This document shows, one piece after another, positions 61,399-64,000 of a DNA stretch of 64,000 nt. The stretch spans positions 30,033 to 94,032 of the forward strand of contig DYGR01000005.1 of assembly GCA_020724545.1 (NCBI GenBank). Direction: 5' to 3'. Positions within the stretch are counted from its first letter, which is position 1, and each line of letters opens with the position of its first letter. The notes beneath the pieces were generated by a model. It saw only the letters and a program-made list of their open reading frames with translations, was not told the DNA's origin and made no database searches. The DNA comes from Candidatus Methanoperedens nitratireducens (GTDB lineage: Archaea; Halobacteriota; Methanosarcinia; Methanosarcinales; Methanoperedenaceae). A program made the translations under genes and the position numbers.

Positions 61399-63255
61399 AT
61401 GTGCGCAATAGCAGGTATATATAATTTTGATAATTCACCAGTTCCAGAAGACCTACTTCATAAAATGATCAACATACTGCGCCACCGCGGACCCGATGAT
61501 GAGGGATATTATATAACGCACGGCATCGGCCTGGGACACAGGAGATTATCCATAATCGATCTCTCGCCTGCGGGCCACCAGCCCATGTGCAATGAGGACG
61601 GCAATATCTGGATAACCTACAACGGCGAGGTGTATAACTATATCGAGCTGGCCCAGGAGCTGAAAGCAAGGGGACATGTTTTTAAATCCGTCACTGACAC
61701 AGAGGTGATAATACATGCCTATGAGGAGTATGGAGAGGAATGCTTGCAAAAATTCAATGGTATGTTCGCCTTTGCAATCTGGGATGATAAAAAGAAAAAG
61801 CTCTTTTGTGCAAGGGACAGATTTGGGGTCAAGCCTTTTTATTATTACTCAGGCGGCAGGAGTTTTCATTTTGCATCCGAGATAAAGGCAATAATAACCG
61901 ACAGCACCATTGAAAGGAAGCCCAATGACCGGATCATCTACGATTATCTCGCATATGGATTATTGGACCATACAGAGGACACATTTTTTGAGGGAATTAA
62001 AAGTCTATTGCCTGCACATTATCTGGTCATTGAGAACTCGGAGATTAAAATAAGGAGATACTGGGATTTAGATCCTACAAAGGTAAAAAACAAAGTAGAT
62101 GATGAGGAGTGCGCCAGTAAATTCTATGAACTGTTCAGGGACTCCGTCAGGCTCAGGCTGCGCAGTGACGTACCTGTGGGGACATGCCTGAGCGGCGGGC
62201 TAGATTCTTCATCCATAGTCTGCGTAGCCAATGATCTATTAAAAGAATGTAGGGCTGAACTTAAGCAGAGAACATTCTCTTCTTGTTTTGATCATAAAAA
62301 ATATGACGAACGTGTATTCATCGAATCTGTTTTAAAAAAAACAGGGGCGGAAATGAATTACACATTTCCAAAAGGAGAGGATTTGTTTGATTTGACGCAG
62401 GATATTATATGGTACCAGGAGGAACCATTCGTAAGTACAAGTATATTTGCGCAGTGGCATGTTATGAATCTTGCAAAAGAGCGGGGAGTTAAAGTACTAC
62501 TGGATGGTCAGGGTGCGGATGAACTGCTGGCAGGATATCATTTCTACTATTATTCTTTTTTTGCAGATTTAATTAAAACACTTAGTTTTACAAATATAAT
62601 TAAAGAAATAATATTCTATTCTAATCACCATTCTTATTCAAAGTTAAATGCTTTAGGGATAGCAGTTTTTTATTTGTCTCCAAATTCCTTAAAAAATAAG
62701 ATAAAACATATAATAGGAAAAAAAAGCTGGTTAAAGTCTGAATTTATTAGAGCCAATAACAAGAACGAAAGGGCTATATCAAAATATAAAAGTCATCTAA
62801 ATAATCACCTCTATCAAGTATTAGCAATGGGTTTGCCGTCTTTACTGCATTATGAAGACAGAAATTCGATGGCATTTTCAATTGAATCAAGAGTTCCATT
62901 TTTAGATTACAGGTTAGTCGAATTTATGTTTTCATTACCCAATAACCAAAAAATAAATAACGGCATAACTAAAGTAGTTCTCAGAAATGCTATGAAAGGC
63001 ATTTTGCCAGAAAAAGTAAGAAACCGCATGGATAAAATGGGTTTTGTGACCCCGGAAGATATATGGTTTAGAACGTGTGCAAAACATGAGATTATAGAAA
63101 TTATCGGTTCAGATAGATTTAGTAAAAGAAAATATTTTAATGTCCCTGAAATAAAGAAAGAATTCGAAGCGCATTGTAAAGGGAAAAAAAATATCAGTTC
63201 TACTATCTGGCGATGGATAAATTTAGAATTGTGGTTCAGGAAGTTTATTGATTAA
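61399..63255 (+). CDS. asnB: AsnB-type amidotransferase
   Basis: 618 aa. Glutaminase domain: nucleophile Cys2 (MCAIAGIYNF), RHRGPDDEGYY, NGEVYNY. Synthetase domain: PPi loop CLSGGLDSSS at ~263-272. These enzymes transfer amide nitrogen to Asp, or in glycan clusters to a sugar acid or amino acid residue. Likely amidates the glycan's acidic groups. The codon and base content of the 5' part (up to ~62.5 kb) is GC-rich; the 3' part is AT-rich like the operon, a mosaic. Stop overlaps that of the convergent gene. Confidence 0.85.
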   Translation: MCAIAGIYNFDNSPVPEDLLHKMINILRHRGPDDEGYYITHGIGLGHRRLSIIDLSPAGHQPMCNEDGNIWITYNGEVYNYIELAQELKARGHVFKSVTDTEVIIHAYEEYGEECLQKFNGMFAFAIWDDKKKKLFCARDRFGVKPFYYYSGGRSFHFASEIKAIITDSTIERKPNDRIIYDYLAYGLLDHTEDTFFEGIKSLLPAHYLVIENSEIKIRRYWDLDPTKVKNKVDDEECASKFYELFRDSVRLRLRSDVPVGTCLSGGLDSSSIVCVANDLLKECRAELKQRTFSSCFDHKKYDERVFIESVLKKTGAEMNYTFPKGEDLFDLTQDIIWYQEEPFVSTSIFAQWHVMNLAKERGVKVLLDGQGADELLAGYHFYYYSFFADLIKTLSFTNIIKEIIFYSNHHSYSKLNALGIAVFYLSPNSLKNKIKHIIGKKSWLKSEFIRANNKNERAISKYKSHLNNHLYQVLAMGLPSLLHYEDRNSMAFSIESRVPFLDYRLVEFMFSLPNNQKINNGITKVVLRNAMKGILPEKVRNRMDKMGFVTPEDIWFRTCAKHEIIEIIGSDRFSKRKYFNVPEIKKEFEAHCKGKKNISSTIWRWINLELWFRKFID

Positions 63256-64000
63256 ATTAACTCAAAAGCACCTATATCATGTCCTTTACCTTTTGGTCGG
63301 GAATTCCCATCGAAATCTATACTCGGAGCGTTGACTGACGAACCTGCATCTACAGCCGGGGAAGTGCTCTGGAGACGAAAATCTCCATTATCAGGATTAA
63401 CAAACTGCGGATTTGCCTCTACATAATCAGTTCCACGGGTTTCGCCAGAATACCCTCTGTGACCATCAATGAGATTATGGTCTATTACTGTGGAAACACT
63501 GCCGCCATTTGGTCTTGTTTGTACTATTTGAAAGTTAACACCATTACTTGCGATATTATTTCTTACAACAATATTCTTTGCTATCATACCGTCTCTTTCA
63601 GTACCTAAATATATACTGCCTGAAGCGTTATACACAACGTTGTTTATGAAAAAAATATCCTTATATTTAGGAATATATGAAGACGATTCGGAGTAAGAGG
63701 TCAATGCCATCCCGTAGGCTTTGATATTATAGATGATATTATTATAGAATCTAACATTTTCCAGAAGACCTCCTCTTTCAGAGCCAGTTGTAATCCCATT
63801 GGCTTTTATATTTCTTACAATGTTGTTATAGACTTCAATGTTATACTGATAGTCTTGAAATGTATCTATATAGATACCAGTTGCCTGTGTATTCTCTACG
63901 ATGTTGTTATAAACTTTCACATTAGAAGAGCCATCTTTTATGTTTATGCCCTCTCCTCCATACGCATTGCCTATAACATGGTTGTTTCTGACTATGATGT
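63252..64000 (-). CDS. Beta-helix protein, 5' end beyond window
   Basis: At least 249 codons, open to the window edge. Parallel beta-helix repeats: NNIVENTQATGIYIDTFQDY, NNIVRNIKANGITTGSERGG, NNIIYNIKAYGMALTSYSES, then a C-terminal QLQSTSPAVDAGSSV and GHDIGAFE, an end found in polysaccharide lyase/epimerase-like and surface proteins. The part inside the window reads on past the first GTG to base 64000, so the start lies to the right. Convergent with asnB; stop codons overlap (63252-63255). Could modify the operon's glycan; not shown. Confidence 0.75.
   Translation of the reverse strand, partial: IIVRNNHVIGNAYGGEGINIKDGSSNVKVYNNIVENTQATGIYIDTFQDYQYNIEVYNNIVRNIKANGITTGSERGGLLENVRFYNNIIYNIKAYGMALTSYSESSSYIPKYKDIFFINNVVYNASGSIYLGTERDGMIAKNIVVRNNIASNGVNFQIVQTRPNGGSVSTVIDHNLIDGHRGYSGETRGTDYVEANPQFVNPDNGDFRLQSTSPAVDAGSSVNAPSIDFDGNSRPKGKGHDIGAFELI

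Noticed and set aside
1..64000. tRNA, rRNA genes and CRISPR arrays
   Set aside because: Looked for TTCGAATC/TTCAAATC-type T-arms with cloverleaf partners and for regularly spaced repeats; none could be supported. The GATTCAAATCGAG at about 10448 is part of repeat C, not a tRNA.

Overview
The window looks like a chromosomal piece of an archaeon of the Methanosarcinales / ANME-2d type; a 'Candidatus Methanoperedens'-like genome is my best inference. Evidence in the sequence: PEF-CTERM and PGF-CTERM-like surface-anchoring tails, TATA boxes and GGTGA-type ribosome sites, an archaeal-type GlcNAc-1-phosphate transferase with the NMHSGFNG motif, NFACT (Rqc2-like) and DUF432 proteins, a CxxCH cytochrome, and a class III polyhydroxyalkanoate (PHA) synthase, a gene known from Methanoperedens. 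Taxonomy was not tested by a search.

Layout. 1-5.8 kb: surface glycan genes (CapK-like adenylate-forming enzyme, DUF354 protein, GlcNAc-1-P transferase, WbpD-like acetyltransferase, WbpE-like aminotransferase) and a PEF-CTERM protein. 5.8-12.4 kb: an accessory graveyard of toxin-antitoxin (TA) modules (HicB, two 84-aa YgiT-type zinc fingers, DUF433/DUF5615, DUF4258, VapBC, RelBE), decayed genes (a dockerin remnant among them) and a set of short dispersed repeats that occur in different combinations. 12.4-13.9 kb: an IS4-family element that truncates a CPBP protease gene. 14.6-18.2 kb: a MacB/FtsX-like ABC exporter, a PGF-tailed surface protein and a divergent winged-helix regulator. 18.3-27.3 kb: secreted and surface proteins (lipoprotein, beta-helix, beta-propeller, Ig-like), with a frameshift, chimeric genes, partial duplications, and a decayed second copy of the regulator with its upstream region. 

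27.3-48.7 kb is mostly core metabolism and membrane functions: V4R protein, Amt-GlnK, a KBL-type aminotransferase, assimilatory APS reductase and ATP sulfurylase with a sulfite-oxidase-like protein, two further TA-like loci, NFACT, a transposase fragment, two MscS channels around PhaC, DUF432, an orphan ClpP, a cytochrome/membrane fusion, a CNNM/CorC-type transporter, an internally deleted CorA, a sodium symporter and a glycosyltransferase. 

49.1-63.3 kb is one tightly coupled 13-gene operon for a surface glycan: WecB epimerase, DegT aminotransferase, two sugar epimerases, a FemAB/GNAT-like transferase, a metallophosphoesterase, two ATP-grasp ligases, a deacetylase-like protein, a HAD phosphatase, a glycosyltransferase, a Wzx flippase and an AsnB-type amidotransferase. 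Most of it (50.6-61.4 kb) is visibly AT-rich, and the composition change falls inside asnB. The recurrence of ATP-grasp, acyltransferase and amidotransferase genes suggests a glycan carrying amide-linked amino acids. It is the strongest candidate here for an undescribed system. A convergent partial beta-helix gene closes the window.
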